Positions 45,845 through 58,700 of a DNA stretch of 64,000 nucleotides are shown here, one piece after another. The number at the start of each line of letters is the position of its first letter. The stretch's first letter is position 1. The stretch is from the NCBI GenBank assembly GCA_025642075.2, contig JAODUO010001365.1:5001-69000 (forward strand). Reading direction: 5' to 3'. The position numbers were made by a program, and so were the translations under genes. Under the pieces are notes generated by a model. That model was not told the origin of the DNA. It saw nothing but the letters and a program-made list of their open reading frames with translations, and ran no database searches. The stretch is from Ridgeia piscesae. Its lineage: Eukaryota; Annelida; Polychaeta; Sabellida; Siboglinidae.

Positions 45845-46394
45845 CACATGCACGCACACACACGCACCCACCCACGCACGCACGCACACACACAGAGACA
45901 CGTATTGGTGGTGAGGGATGGGAAGATATAGTAAGGGATGGTAAGGGATGGCCACCGAACTTCCAACCCATTTCGGGAAGGAGGAGATGTGATTTCCCAG
46001 TGCTTCAACAGTGAAAGAAGTTTACTCTCCTCCCGACCATAGGAGCCAGAATACTTTATAGTTGGAGCCAGAATACTTAATATCTGTTATAATACACAGG
46101 TTACAGGGGCGGGTCTTGAGGAGTTGTCTGGAGGGTCGGCCGTCTTCTTGAATACACAAGACAGTGTATTCTATATGGAGAAGACATTCACTTGAAATTG
46201 TGTGGACTGAGCCGGAGCGTCTTCACGACGCGAAATCGGAATGGCGAGAAAGGGTAACAATTGCGGGGTATTGTTAAAGAAAATTGCCGCGATGTTTACA
46301 TTTTCGCTGTCGGCCCTTACCGGAAGACAAGACGGATATTGGGAATTGCTATTGAAATATGATCGCGACGACGTTCACAACTACAAGACTTGTA
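43471..46394. other. Non-coding stretch with (TA)n tracts
   Basis: Contains TA microsatellites at 44,361-44,436 and 45,799-45,842, the latter flanked by CA/CACG repeats (45,758-45,900). A 14-bp segment CATCGGCCACCCGG occurs twice (near 44,540 and 45,319). The ORF at 43,936-44,448 and the other small ORFs show no domain. Confidence 0.5.
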
Positions 46395-46510
46395 GGTTGA
46401 GCTTTCTCGGTTGCCGCACCAACGGTGTGGAATTCGCTTCCTGCCACTGTTAAATCAGAAGGTAATAATAGTTTCATTTCGCCGACGTCTAAAAACCTAT
46501 CCCTTTAATG
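46395..46510 (+). pseudogene. LINE 3' end fragment
   Basis: One frame reads FSVAAPTVWNSLPATVKSEG, the conserved end of CR1/Jockey-like RT. A GAT/TTA-poor 3' segment follows. Isolated remnant. Confidence 0.7.
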
Positions 46511-47395
46511 CTGCCTATCCTCCTTAGCCTCCTAGCTTCTTCATCCATCCATCCATTGACGACTCACACATTTTTTACGATTACGAGTTTACTTAATCCC
46601 TTGGTTTTGTCGCGCGACTGAGCTTGATATTCAAGGATATTGGCGTAAAATAAGTCATTATTATTATTATCTATGCGGAGGGGGTGTCAATTCAGATTCA
46701 AAACGCGTCAGGGCGCGGTTTTCTAAACCAGACATGGTACGCCTGAATTTCAAAGAATTAGGGACCTGCTTAATTGTGAAGTAGATATTTATACCCATAC
46801 GAACGCTCCGCATATTTCTGCCCATAGTCATTGATCACCATGTCCATTATTGTGTACAGCGTATACTATTGTTTAACCTTCACAAACGAATGCAGTGATT
46901 GTATATTAAACACCTTTAAGACACTTCTCTCAACCGACCCTGGAATATTGTATAAAAACCCGATCTGATCCTTTCTCGGACATCGTTGTGTTGAAAATAA
47001 TGAATGGATGGAGATTCACGATGACTATCAAACTGCGCCGAACTTAAACATATCAACGGGCTGCACGTTAGCACAACTCATGATATGCTATATCATGGAA
47101 GTGAAAACTTGTATCAAGTGTGGTGCGGTGCGCTTTGTGAGACGTCAGTACCTTCGTTCGTGTCTATTAATATAATCTTCCTACCCCTACATTGTTTGCA
47201 CGACAGTTAGAAACAAACCGTACACGACTTCTTTGTTATTCAGTTTGAGTATTTTACGAAATGGTACTTCGAATGGTGTAAAAACACCGTCAGCAATCAA
47301 CCAGTCATTTAGGTTAGATAAACATTAGACTACATCATGTTAAAATACCTGAAGTCTTAAAATTACTTCTTGATTACTTCAATAAGCTTGTGACA
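46511..47395. other. Non-coding stretch, nothing recognised
   Basis: No ORF or repeat family is identified beyond a short TTA-rich tract near 46,655. Confidence 0.4.
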
Positions 47396-47403
47396 CACAC
47401 ACA

Positions 47404-47450
<47 letters not shown>

Positions 47451-47492
47451 CCCACACACACACACACACACACGCACACACACACACACTTT
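47396..47492. repeat. (GCAC)n/(CA)n tract
   Basis: About 15 GCAC units, then CA repeats. Confidence 0.95.
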
Positions 47493-47544
47493 CTTTAATG
47501 ACATGTTCACTTGGGAACTAATTTTACCTTGAATTTACCTTGAA

Positions 47545-47890
47545 TCCTCTTCTACTACGTAGTCGAGGAGTTGACGAGGAAGGGATCGAGTCAATCGCTG
47601 ACTCGTGTAATCCTCCGCCCTATTTCGCAGATACTTGTCAATTGGTTGACGCTTGCGGACATAACAGCACTTCCAGGAAGTCTATTCCAATCGTTTACTA
47701 TCCTTTGAGTGAAAGAGTACTTTCGTATTTCAAGCCTAGAGTGTAATTTGTGTATTTTGTAAGGGTGCCCTCTTGTTTTGCCATCTTCATATCCCACTGT
47801 GGGGCTACACAGCGCCATGCGAGTGCTAAATATAGCATGACGCGGTACACGTGTTTGCGGTTGACATCATGTACTCGAAAACTCGGGCTT
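47545..47890 (-). pseudogene. LINE 3' end fragment, minus strand
   Basis: The minus strand encodes SRLEIRKYSFTQRIVNDWNR then LPGSAVMSASVNQL, the C-terminus of an RT related to the next feature (which ends FSFSQRTVNEWN). The two lie tail-away from each other, so they are separate insertions or an inverted pair. Confidence 0.7.
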
Positions 47891-47929
47891 TTAGACACAC
47901 ACCCGACAGTTGTAGCCAAAAATACCAAA

Positions 47930-48765
47930 ATTTTGGTAATTTTGGAAAGTGTAAGTGCCTTCACACAGGACATGGGAATGAAGATACACAATATACAATG
48001 GGTGGTACTGTACTAAATACTACCTTAAAGGAAATGGACTTAGGGTTAACTATTAGTGCTGACATGAAGGTATCAGAGCAGTGTGGAATTGCAGCAGCGA
48101 AGGGAAACCAAATTATTGGATTAATTAGGCGAAATATAGTGTACAAAGAAAAAGAACTAATAATACCGCTGTATAAAACAATAGTTATAGGCCTCACTTA
48201 GAATATTGTATACAAGCATGGAGGCCATATCCCAAGAAGGATATTGATATGCTAGAAAGAGTACAAAGGAGAGCAACCAAAATGATACCAAAACTCAGGA
48301 ATATTAGTTATGAAATGCGTCTAAAAGAATGTGGTTTAACAACACTAGAAACCAAAAGATTGAGAGGAGATCAGATTGAGGTGTTTAAAATATTGAATGG
48401 ATATGAAAATACTGACAGAATTTTTTTTCACAGTCAAGGAAGAGAGAAAGACTAGAGGACATGGAGTTACATTAGCAAAGAAACAGTGTAGACTAGATAT
48501 TAGAACATTTTCATTTTCACAAAGAACAGTAAACGAATGGAACAGCTAGATTATCAGCTGATTGTGTAGGTGCTAGTAGTGTTAATGTATTTAAAAATAA
48601 AATCGACATATACCTAAGACGGGCGGGGTATACTTAGATAGATAGGTTGGACTCTCGATAAGCCAAATGGCTTCCTAGTCCACCTGCCATCTAGAGTTGA
48701 ATCTCTGGGTGGCAATCATGTTAAATCTTGTTAAATCTTGACAGCTGAGGGGCTTAAAAGTGCTG
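47930..48765 (+). pseudogene. LINE reverse-transcriptase C-terminal part with 3' tail
   Basis: Frames with small shifts read GKCKCLHTGHGNEDTQYTMG, EMDLGLTISADMKVSEQCG, then MLERVQRRATKMIPKLRNI and finally FSFSQRTVNEWN. This is the thumb and C-terminus of a CR1/Jockey-like RT. Frame changes occur near 48,195, 48,430 and 48,548. The 3' tail carries a short repeat (GTTAAATCTT twice, near 48,720-48,740), as CR1-like elements often do. It is 5'-truncated, lacking the endonuclease and most of the palm. Confidence 0.85.
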
Positions 48766-48870
48766 CCCCCTCACGGAGCCTGGGTAGCTGAGGCTAGTTT
48801 GTGGCCCGCCTTTTAGTGTGCGCCCAGATACGCCAGATGGCGCTATAGCAATCAGTCGATGTGTTGTTTT
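48735..48870 (-). repeat. Short dispersed repeat with TACCCAGGCTCC
   Basis: In reverse complement it reads CTACCCAGGCTCCGTGAGG and continues to GCACTTTTAAGCCCCTCA. It matches 60,629-60,672. A third partial match lies at 60,907-60,925. Confidence 0.6.
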
Positions 48871-49676
48871 GGATTTTAGATAACGCAAGGAATAATAACA
48901 TATATATATATATATAACCATAACACTACAAATTGTTGTGTTATCGACAACGATAAGTTGGTACCGATAAGTTAATGTACATTGACATGATAGATCCTGT
49001 ATTGATATGCAAGACAACTATTAGTATGAAGACTGACCAACGTCGATGTTGACATTTACAGACATCACATCAGACTAGCTGTCGGCGTCACAGAAATACT
49101 CACATAGGCACACTCGCAGTGTATATCAGACATAAGTTCACTTCGTCAGACCCGATAGAGGGAGGGAAGACCTTGTTACCAGATGGTAAGAATTGGAGAT
49201 CAATAATAAGTCACCCACAAATATTATATATCGATATAACAGTTTAAATCTGACCTGGCTATTTCATCACAGTTCAAGAGACCACCTGTGGCAGCCTAGG
49301 AGATTTGTTTCCATTTCGAGATCAGAATATCTGGGAAGATTGCCAGGTATGTTATATATTTCCAGCAACTACCGGTATGGTTTATATAAAATATGTAGCT
49401 GTGGATAAGTTTTGGTATTATAGTTGAATGCACAGGCACTACACTGTTTAAACTTTAAGAAATAACACCATCATGAATTCTTGGGGGAAAATGGTGTACG
49501 TACGTTTCTCAAATAAGTTACAAAATCTTGGCGCTGTGAACAATATACTCCATAGTCCATATGACTACGCGGGTTTATTTTGTCTAGATTTAATTTGGAA
49601 TAATTGTTATATGCAGATACTTACAGGCTGTATGTGTGCCATGCTGTGGTAATTGTTTGTTTTTTCTGTGCTACAG
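48871..49676. other. Spacer upstream of the SMCR8-like gene
   Basis: No gene is recognised. It probably includes the promoter or an upstream 5'UTR intron, since a splice acceptor (TTTTTTCTGTGCTACAG) ends at 49,676. Confidence 0.4.
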
Positions 49677-49765
49677 GCATCCACACTGGGCACCTATACA
49701 AGGTGAACACACAGCACTGATCAGTTGCAGTTTCCCTAGCCCTGGGACGTTGACCTTCCTCAGCC

Positions 49766-52700
49766 ATGTTTGGAGGCTACACAGAAGTGGCGGCGTACTA
49801 TGTGTTGGAGCCAGAACTGAATGACAACAGGGAGGAAGTTATTACTGAAATACCTCCAGAATACCTTCCAAGCCACAGCACGCCTGACGCATGGCATCAG
49901 AACGCAGTCTGTCAAGACGACTTCATAATGATTGCAGAGTTTTGTGAGCAAGAAGGGCCTAAACCTCTCGTGAGTGTTTTCTAGAGGACAGTCAAGTCAA
50001 TGATCATTGTTTTCTAGAGGACAGTCCGATCAGTGAAATTGTTTTCTAAAGGACTGTTAGATCAGTTAAATTTTTTTCTAGAGGACAGTCAAGTCAATAA
50101 TCATTGTTTTCTAGAGGACTGTCAGATCAATGATCATTGTTTTCTAGAGGACAGTCAAGTCAATGATCATTGTTTCTAGAGGACAGTCAGATCAGTGAAA
50201 TTGTTTTCTAGAGGACAGTCCGATCAGTGAAATTGTTTTCTAAAGGACTGTCAGATCAGTTAAATTGTTTTCTAAAGGACTGTCAGATCAGTTAAATTGT
50301 TTTCTAGAGGACAGTCCGATCAGTGAAATTGTTTTCTAGAGGACTGTCAGATCAGTTAAATTGTTTTCTAAAGGACTGTCAGATCAGTTAAATTGTTTTC
50401 TAGAGGACAGTCCGATCAGTGAAATTGTTTTCTAGAGGACAGTCAGATCAGTTAAATTGTTTTCTAGAGGACAGTCAAATCAATGATCATTGTTTTCTAG
50501 AGGAGAGTCAAGCCATTTGTATAGGCATTTAATTTCTAATAAAATTAAGGTATAATAAATTTCAAACACTTTTTCTTTCTAAGTAGCAGGAACCGTTCAA
50601 GCAACGTTTGTACATATGTCACATATGTGGCAGTGAACAGAATTTAATAAAGAATGATAAGTTTTCAACCCAACGTCATTTCTGGGACAAGTATTAATGT
50701 CAAGCCATGCCTAGTTTTAAAATATTCCAGTGACACATGAAATGTTTTTTACCAGTTTTTAAACCAGTAATGTTTGCTTCAGATCACCATTCCCAGAGAT
50801 GCTGGAAGGGAATTTGATTTGAACGACTTTGCTGTCCGTATCATGTCAATAGACTACCAGACTTCTCCAAGGTATCCTTGTTATCCACATTTTATCCTTC
50901 ATGTCTGTATTCGTCCTGTCCACAATATGTCTAATAAAATACCAGATGACACGAAGTTACTCACATACAATAAGAACAATCTGATCTACCGGGTAAGTGA
51001 ATAAATAAACAATTACTATCATTATTAACATACTTAATCAAACTTTAAAATCTACAAACAAATCTATTACACATAAAAAAAATCCACAAACAAATCTGTT
51101 ATAAATAAAAGATTAAATAACGACAAATGGAATAGCGTTTAACATACATTATATGTCCCTTGGTTACAGACTGATTTTCTTTACAAAACAGATTTAAATT
51201 GTTTCGCAACATTCAGTAATTTATTTCATAATTTTGACCTGAAGAAACACCCATTCAATAAATTTTATTCATCACAGTTTATAGCTGAACATTTTAATAT
51301 ACCCCGTAGTACATTTTGTTTTGCAGTCAAGTGTTCTCCATGGCAGAGGACCACCATGTGGTCATCACTGAGGGCAGACATGGTCTACATGCATGTGTGA
51401 GTCTCCATTCATTTGTATTAGTGTCATTACTTCCCTTCCCCAACATGTTCTAATTGTTTTCCAGAGGAAGTCAGATCAACGAAATTGATTTCTAGAGCAC
51501 AGTCAGGGTCAATGAACTTTTTGTTATTATTTTCTACAGGACAGTCAGATCAACGAAAAATTGTTTTCTGGAGGACAGTCAGATCAATGAAAAAAAAATT
51601 CTGGAGGACAGTCAGATCAATGAAATTTTTTCTGGAGGACAGTCAGATCAATGAAATTGTTTTCTGGAGGACAGTCAGATCAATGAAATTGTTTTCTGGA
51701 GGACAGTCAGATCAATGAAATTGTTTTCTGGAGGACAGTCAGATCAATGAAATTGTTTTCTGGAGGACAGTCAGATCAATGAAATTGTTTTCTAGAGGAC
51801 AGTCAGATCAGTGAAATTGTTTTCTAGAGGACAGTCAGATCAGTGAAATTGTTTTCTAGAGGACAGTCAGATCAGTGAAATTGTTTTCTAGAGGACAGTC
51901 AGATCAGTGAAATTGTTTTCTAAGAGGACAGTCAGATCAATGATCATTGTTTTCTAGAGGACAGTCAGATCAGTGAAATTGTTTTCTAAAGCACAGTCAG
52001 ATCAGTGAAATTGTTTTCTAGAGGACAGTCCGATCAGTGAAATTGTTTTCTAAAGGACTGTCAGATCAGTTAAATTGTTTTCTAGAGGACAGTCAAGTCA
52101 ATAATCATTGTTTTCTAGAGGACTGTCAGATCAATGATCATTGTTTTCTAGAGGACAGTCCGATCAGTGAAATTGTTTTCTAGAGGACAGTCAGATCAGT
52201 GAAATTGTTTTCTAGAGCACAGTCAGATCAGTAAAATTGTTTTCTAGAGGACAGTCAGATCATTGTGATTGTTTTCTAGAGGACAGTCAGATCAGTGAAA
52301 TTGTTTTCTAGAGGACTGTCAGATCAGTGAAATTGTTTTCTAGAGAACAGTCAGATCAGTGAAATTGTTTTCTAGAGGACAGTCAGATCAGTGAAATTGT
52401 TTTCTAGAGGACAGTCAGATCAGTGAAATTGTTTTCTAGAGGACAGTCAGATCAGTGAAATTGTTTTCTAGAGGACAGTCAGATCAGTGAAATTGTTTTC
52501 TAGAGGACTATCAGATCAGTGAAATTGTTTTCTAGAGGACTGTCAAGCCAATGATCATTGTTTTCTAGAGGACAGTCAGATCAGTGAAATTGTTTTCTAG
52601 AGGACAGTCAGATCAGTGAAATTGTTTTCTAGAGGACAGTCAGATCAGTGAAATTGTTTTCTAGAGGACTGTCACATCAGTGAAATTGTTTTCTAGAGGA

Positions 52701-55700
52701 CTGTCAGATCGGTGAAATTGTTTTCTAGAGGACAGTCAGATCAGTGAAATTGTTTTCTAGAGACAGTCAGATCAGTGAAATTGTTTTCTAGAGGACAGTC
52801 AGATCAGTGAAATTGTTTTCTAGAGGACAGTCAGATCAGTGAAATTGTTTTCTAGAGGACAGTCAGATCAGTGAAATTGTTTTCTAGAGGACAGTCAGCA
52901 TCAGTGAAATTGTTTTCTAGAGGACAGTCACATCAGTGAAATTGTTTTCTAGAGGACAGTCACATCAGTGAAATTGTTTTCTAGAGGACAGTCAAGTCAA
53001 TGACCATTGTTTTCTAATGGACAGTCAGATCAATGATCATTGTTTCTAGAGGACAGTCAGATCGGTGAAATTGCCAAAGTTTTGAAACAGCTGCAGGTAG
53101 TCTGCTGTAGGCATCATCCTTTCAACTGCCTCCAATGCTCTACCAATCGACCATACTACAGTGTACTAACAAAGTAGGAAATGTTTGTATTAAAAATGTG
53201 ATTACATTGTTTTTGTTCCCAATATTAAAACTGATAGTAATAATTCGACAATTGTTCATTTTAGGTTCATCACTTCACCCTGCATGACTCTCAAGCACGT
53301 GGCTTTGTTCGGCCGTTTTGTATGAGCTACGTTACGGCAGACCAGAGGTACTTTGTGCATGTGTCTTGTTTACTACTAGTACTATTAAATTGTACCATGC
53401 ACTTTAGCCGTATTTGTAAGTTCACACCATTACTTGGATGATGTTGTGTATGAAATATTGCCAAAATGGTTTTGATATCTATATTATAAATGGTGTTCTG
53501 TATGTATGTATATGGACTCATATCTACGTTAATTTTGCATGTATTGAGCTGAAATTTTGCACGTGATCTAGCTGGGTCATTGGGGTGGTTTGTAGATTTA
53601 GACTTTTTCTAAATTTGTACAGGGGGTTGGAGAACATAGGACTCAATATTTCAAAAGGCTTTACATGGAGTATGCCTTATATTAGCATTTTGTTGCATCT
53701 TGTGCATGAGCACACAACCTATTTCTAGGACACGCTGAAACAGTGTAATGCAATTTCAAACATATTAGCATGGGGACTGCATTTTATTCCTCAAACACCA
53801 CTAGGAAACTCAGCTAGTTTCTAACAATTAGAGATGATAATGAACTTTATTTTAACACTTGTCTGAATTTTTCTCCAGTGTATGAATCTGTTCAATAGTG
53901 TTTACATAGTCACATAAAACAGTATAAGTTTTGTATACACAAATAAAATGTGATATACATGTAAATTCAGCTTGATAGCAACTGTGACTATGAAATATTG
54001 TACAAAAATATAAAAATAAATAAAACCAAATAAGTTAAATTAAATGTGAAATTTAAACACATTAATACATACTAACATGTTATATAAATAATTATTAACA
54101 TTGTATAGTAGTAGTAGAAGGTTAAACACCCACACCTAGATAACTGGAGGATGTGATGAATGTTAGGGCATAATTTTAATGTGCACAAAGTTTGCATGGT
54201 GACGCAATCAGAAAATATGTTGGCATTTGTGTGTTGACAGCAAGTTGATGTCATTCTATGACGAGATGACAGAAGAGTTCACAAGAGTGTCACACTGCTT
54301 TAAGTACGGCAACTTGATGGTGTTTGTGGAGGACATGACCCACTACCTGTCTGACCTACTCTACACTAAAGGTACCTGTCTGACCTACTCTACACTAAAG
54401 GTACCTGTCTGACCTACTCTACGCTAAAGGTACCTGTCTGACCTACTCTACAGTAAAGGTACCTGTCTGACCTACTCTACACTAAAGGTACCTGTCTGAC
54501 CTACTCTACACTAAAGGTTCCTGTCGGACCTACTCTACACTAAAGTACCTGTCTGACCTACTCTACACTAAAGGTACCTGTCTGACCTACTCTACACTAA
54601 AGGTACCTGTCTGACCTACTCTACACTAAAGGTACCTGTCTGACCTACTCTACACTAAAGGTTCCTGTCGGACCTACTCTACACTAAAGGTACCTGTCTG
54701 ACATACTCTACACTAAAGGTTCCTGTCTGACCTACTCTCTACGCTAAAGGTACCTGTCTGACCTACTCTACACTAAAGGTACCTGTCTGACCTACTCTAC
54801 ACTAAAGGTACCTGTCTGACCTACTCTACACTAAAGGTACCTGTCTGACCTACTCTACGCTAAAGGTACCTGTCTGACCTACTCTACGCTAAAGGTACCT
54901 GTCTGACCTACTCTACGCTAAAGGTACCTGTCTGACCTACTCTACACTAAAGGTACCTGTCTGACCTACTCTACCTAAAGGTACCTGTCTGACCTACTCT
55001 ACGCTAAAGGTACCTGTCTGACCTACTCTACGCTAAAGGTACCTGTCTGACCTACTCTACACTAAAGGTACCTGTCTGACCTACTCTACGCTAAAGGTAC
55101 CTGTCTGACCTACTCTACGCTAAAGGTACCTGTCTGACCTACTCTACACTAAAGGTACCTGTCTGACCACTTACACAAAGGTACCTGTCTGACTCTCTAC
55201 CTAAAGGTACCTGTCTGACCTACTCTACACTAAAGGTACCTGTCTGACCTACTCTACACTAAAGGTACCTGTCTGACCTACTCTACACTAAAGGTACCTG
55301 TCTGACCTACTCTACACTAAAGGTACCTGTCTGACCTACTCTACACTAAAGGTACCTGTCTGACCTACTCTACACTAAAGGTACCTGTCTGACCTACTCT
55401 ACACTAAAGGTTCCTGTCGGACCTACTCTACACTAAAGGTACCTGTCGGACCTACTCTACACTAAAGGTACCTGTCTGACCTACTCTACACTAAAGGTAC
55501 CTGTCTGACCTACTCTACGCTAAAGGTACCTGTCGGACCTACTCTACACTAAAGGTACCTGTCTGACCTACTCTACGCTAAAGGTACCTGTCGGACCTAC
55601 TCTACACTAAAGGTACCTGTCTGACCTACTCTACACTAAAGTAGTGTTACCTGTCTTCGGACCTACTCTACACTAAAGGTACCTGTCTGACCTACTCTAC

Positions 55701-58700
55701 ACTAAAGGTACCTGTCGGACCTACTCTACACTAAAGGTACCTGTCTGACCTACTCTACACTAAAGGTACCTGTCTGACCTACTCTACACTAAAGGTACCT
55801 GTCTGACCTACTCTACACTAAAGGTACCTGTCTGACCTACTCTACACTAAAGGTACCTGTCTGACCTACTCTACACTAAAGGTACCTGTCTGACCTACTC
55901 TACGCTAAAGGTACCTGTCTGACCTACTCTACACTAAAGGTACCTGTCTGACCTACTCTACACTAAAGGTACCTGTCTGACCTACTCTACACTAAAGGTA
56001 CCTGTCTGACCTACTCTACACTAAAGGTACCTGTCTGACCTGCTCTACACTAAAGGTACCTGTCTGACCTACTCTACACTAAAGGTACCTGTCTGACCTA
56101 CTCTACGCTAAAGGCACCTGTCTGACCTACTCTACGCTAAAGGTACCTGTCTGACCTGCTCTACACTAAAGGCACCTGTCTGACCTACTCTACACTAAAG
56201 GTACCTGTCTGACCTACTCTACCTAAAGGTACCTGTCTGAACCTAACCTTCTACACTAAAGGTACCTGTCTGACCTACTCTACGCTAAAGGTACCTGTCT
56301 GACCTACTCTACACTAAAGGTACCTGTCTGACCTACTCTACAGTAAAGGTACCTGTCTGACCTACTCTACACTAAAGGTACCTGTCTGACCTACTCTACA
56401 CTAAAGGTACCTGTCTGACCTACTCTACAGTAAAGGTATCTGTCACACATTCACTCAGGGCAAGTTTTAATTAAAGAAAAACAATGTCTCTGTTAACTGA
56501 CTGACTAGTTGAGTGAGACCTTGTAAGATCAGAACGTTGTAACAACAATGTGTACAGACTGGTCAGTTAATAGAACCCTGGCGAGTGCTGAAGACAACGA
56601 GAACTGTTTTTTTTATTTCAGGTCAGTATGGTGTGAAATAAAATAATAGATATGTTATTATTATTTTACCATAATATGTCTGTCACATGACATGGCAGCA
56701 TATGTAATAGAAATGTGTATTCATAGAGATTACAATTTTGTTGTTAATTAATTAAATAGGGTTCATTAAACATTTCGATAATCAGGATGTAAGAATATGT
56801 ATGCTTTATACAATATAACATGATTTTGTGATGAGAACGATCAGACATTAGACCTGTAATGTTATTCCTTCAGTTTGATGTCGCCATCTTAGGTCTATAT
56901 TCAGTCTTCTCAGCGATTAATTAACGCATATGATCAATCTTTCCCAATTTCTGTTATGATTATACCACCATCTTCTATAGTCACTAATTTAATTTTCAAA
57001 TGTTCAACTAAGTTTGCTTGACAATTTTGAATATCCTTCATATTTCTGCTCCATTTTGGTGTCTTTATGTGAAAGTGACAAACCAGTTTGGTAAATGCTC
57101 CTGGCAGGAAGCCTCCGAAAAATAGAATTAATAATAATAATAATTAGATTTTATATAGTTCTGATGTCTGCCACATGGTGGTGCTCATGGCACTTTCCCA
57201 GTATTTTGTTCATTAAAGAAATACAGAAAGTCATATTAAAACAATATTAATACTATTAATATAGCAATATTTAACCAAACAAAACATATTACACTAAAAT
57301 TAATATATATTAAGCATTCATTGTAGAATCGATAAAAACTGTAACATCTTTATCAAAGTAAGGTACATTCGTTAAAGTTACCTTTCTAAAAATGTTTATA
57401 TCATATAGAACAATTGTTGTAATATAACAACTAACAGGAATTTAAAAAACCAGTTTCATAGAATGTGTACAGTCCATGTCATACATCGTCCAGGACATGG
57501 CCAGGAATGTCATATATGTCATACATCGTCCAGGACATGGCCAGGAATGTCATATATGTCATACATCGTCCAGGACATGGCCAGGAATGTCATATATGTC
57601 TAATCAGGACTGGAGGAATGTCATATATGTCATACATCGTCCAGGACATGGCCAGGAATGTCATATATGTCATACATCGTCCAGGACATGGCCAGGAATG
57701 TCATATATGTCATACATCGTCCAGGACATGGCCAGGAATGTCATATATGTCATACATCGTCCAGGACATGGCCAGGAATGTCATATATGTCATACATCGT
57801 CCAGGACATGGCCAGGAATGTCATATATGTCATACATCGTCCAGGACATGGCCAGGAATGTCATATATGTCATACATCGTCTAGGACATGGCCAGGAATG
57901 TCATATATGTCATACATCGTCCAGGACATGGCCAGGAATGTCATATATGTCATACATCATCCAGGACATGGCCAGGAATGTCATATATGTCATACATCGT
58001 CCAGGACATGGCCAGGAATGTCATATATGTCATACATCGTCCAGGACATGACCAGGAATGTCATATATGTCATACATCGTCCAGGACATGGCCAGGAATG
58101 TCATATATGTCATACATCATCCAGGACATGACCAGGAATGTCATATATGTCATACATCATCCAGGACATGGCCAGGAATGTCATATATGTCATACATCGT
58201 CCAGGACATGGCCAGGAATGTCATATATGTCATACATCGTCCAGGACATGGCCAGGAATGTCATATATGTCATACATCGTCCAGGACCTGGCCAGGAATG
58301 TCATATATGTCATACATCGTCCAGGACATGGCCAGGAATGTCATATATGTCATACATCGTCCAGGACATGGCCAGGAATGTCATATATGTCATACATCAT
58401 CCAGGACATGGCCAGGAATGTCATATATGTCATACATCGTCCAGGACATGACCAGGAATGTCATATATGTCATACATCGTCCAGGACGTGGCCAGGAATG
58501 TCATATATGTCATACATCGTCCAGGACGTGGCCAGGAATGTCCACATGTATTATTCAAAGTAAACTTTGAAAAGGTGTGTTTTCAGAGCTGTCTTGAATT
58601 GAAGAATTGGGGTCCTACATATTGTCTACCTGATTCGTGTTGCTGCAGACAGACTGAGGGAGTGGCAGACGGAGAAGGATGAACAGAAAGAAGGAGAAGT

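Noticed and set aside
49636..49824. 62-codon ORF overlapping the start of SMCR8 in another frame
   Set aside because: It crosses a clear splice acceptor at 49,676 and does not match SMCR8. The frame from 49,766 does.
49975..56440. CRISPR-like regularly repeated arrays
   Set aside because: Units are contiguous without unique spacers and the genome is eukaryotic, so they are minisatellites.
57465..58570. ORFs up to 191 codons with repeated [12 protein letters not shown] or IVQDMARN
   Set aside because: They come from the 40-bp minisatellite, which happens to lack stops. They lie in an intron and have no domain.
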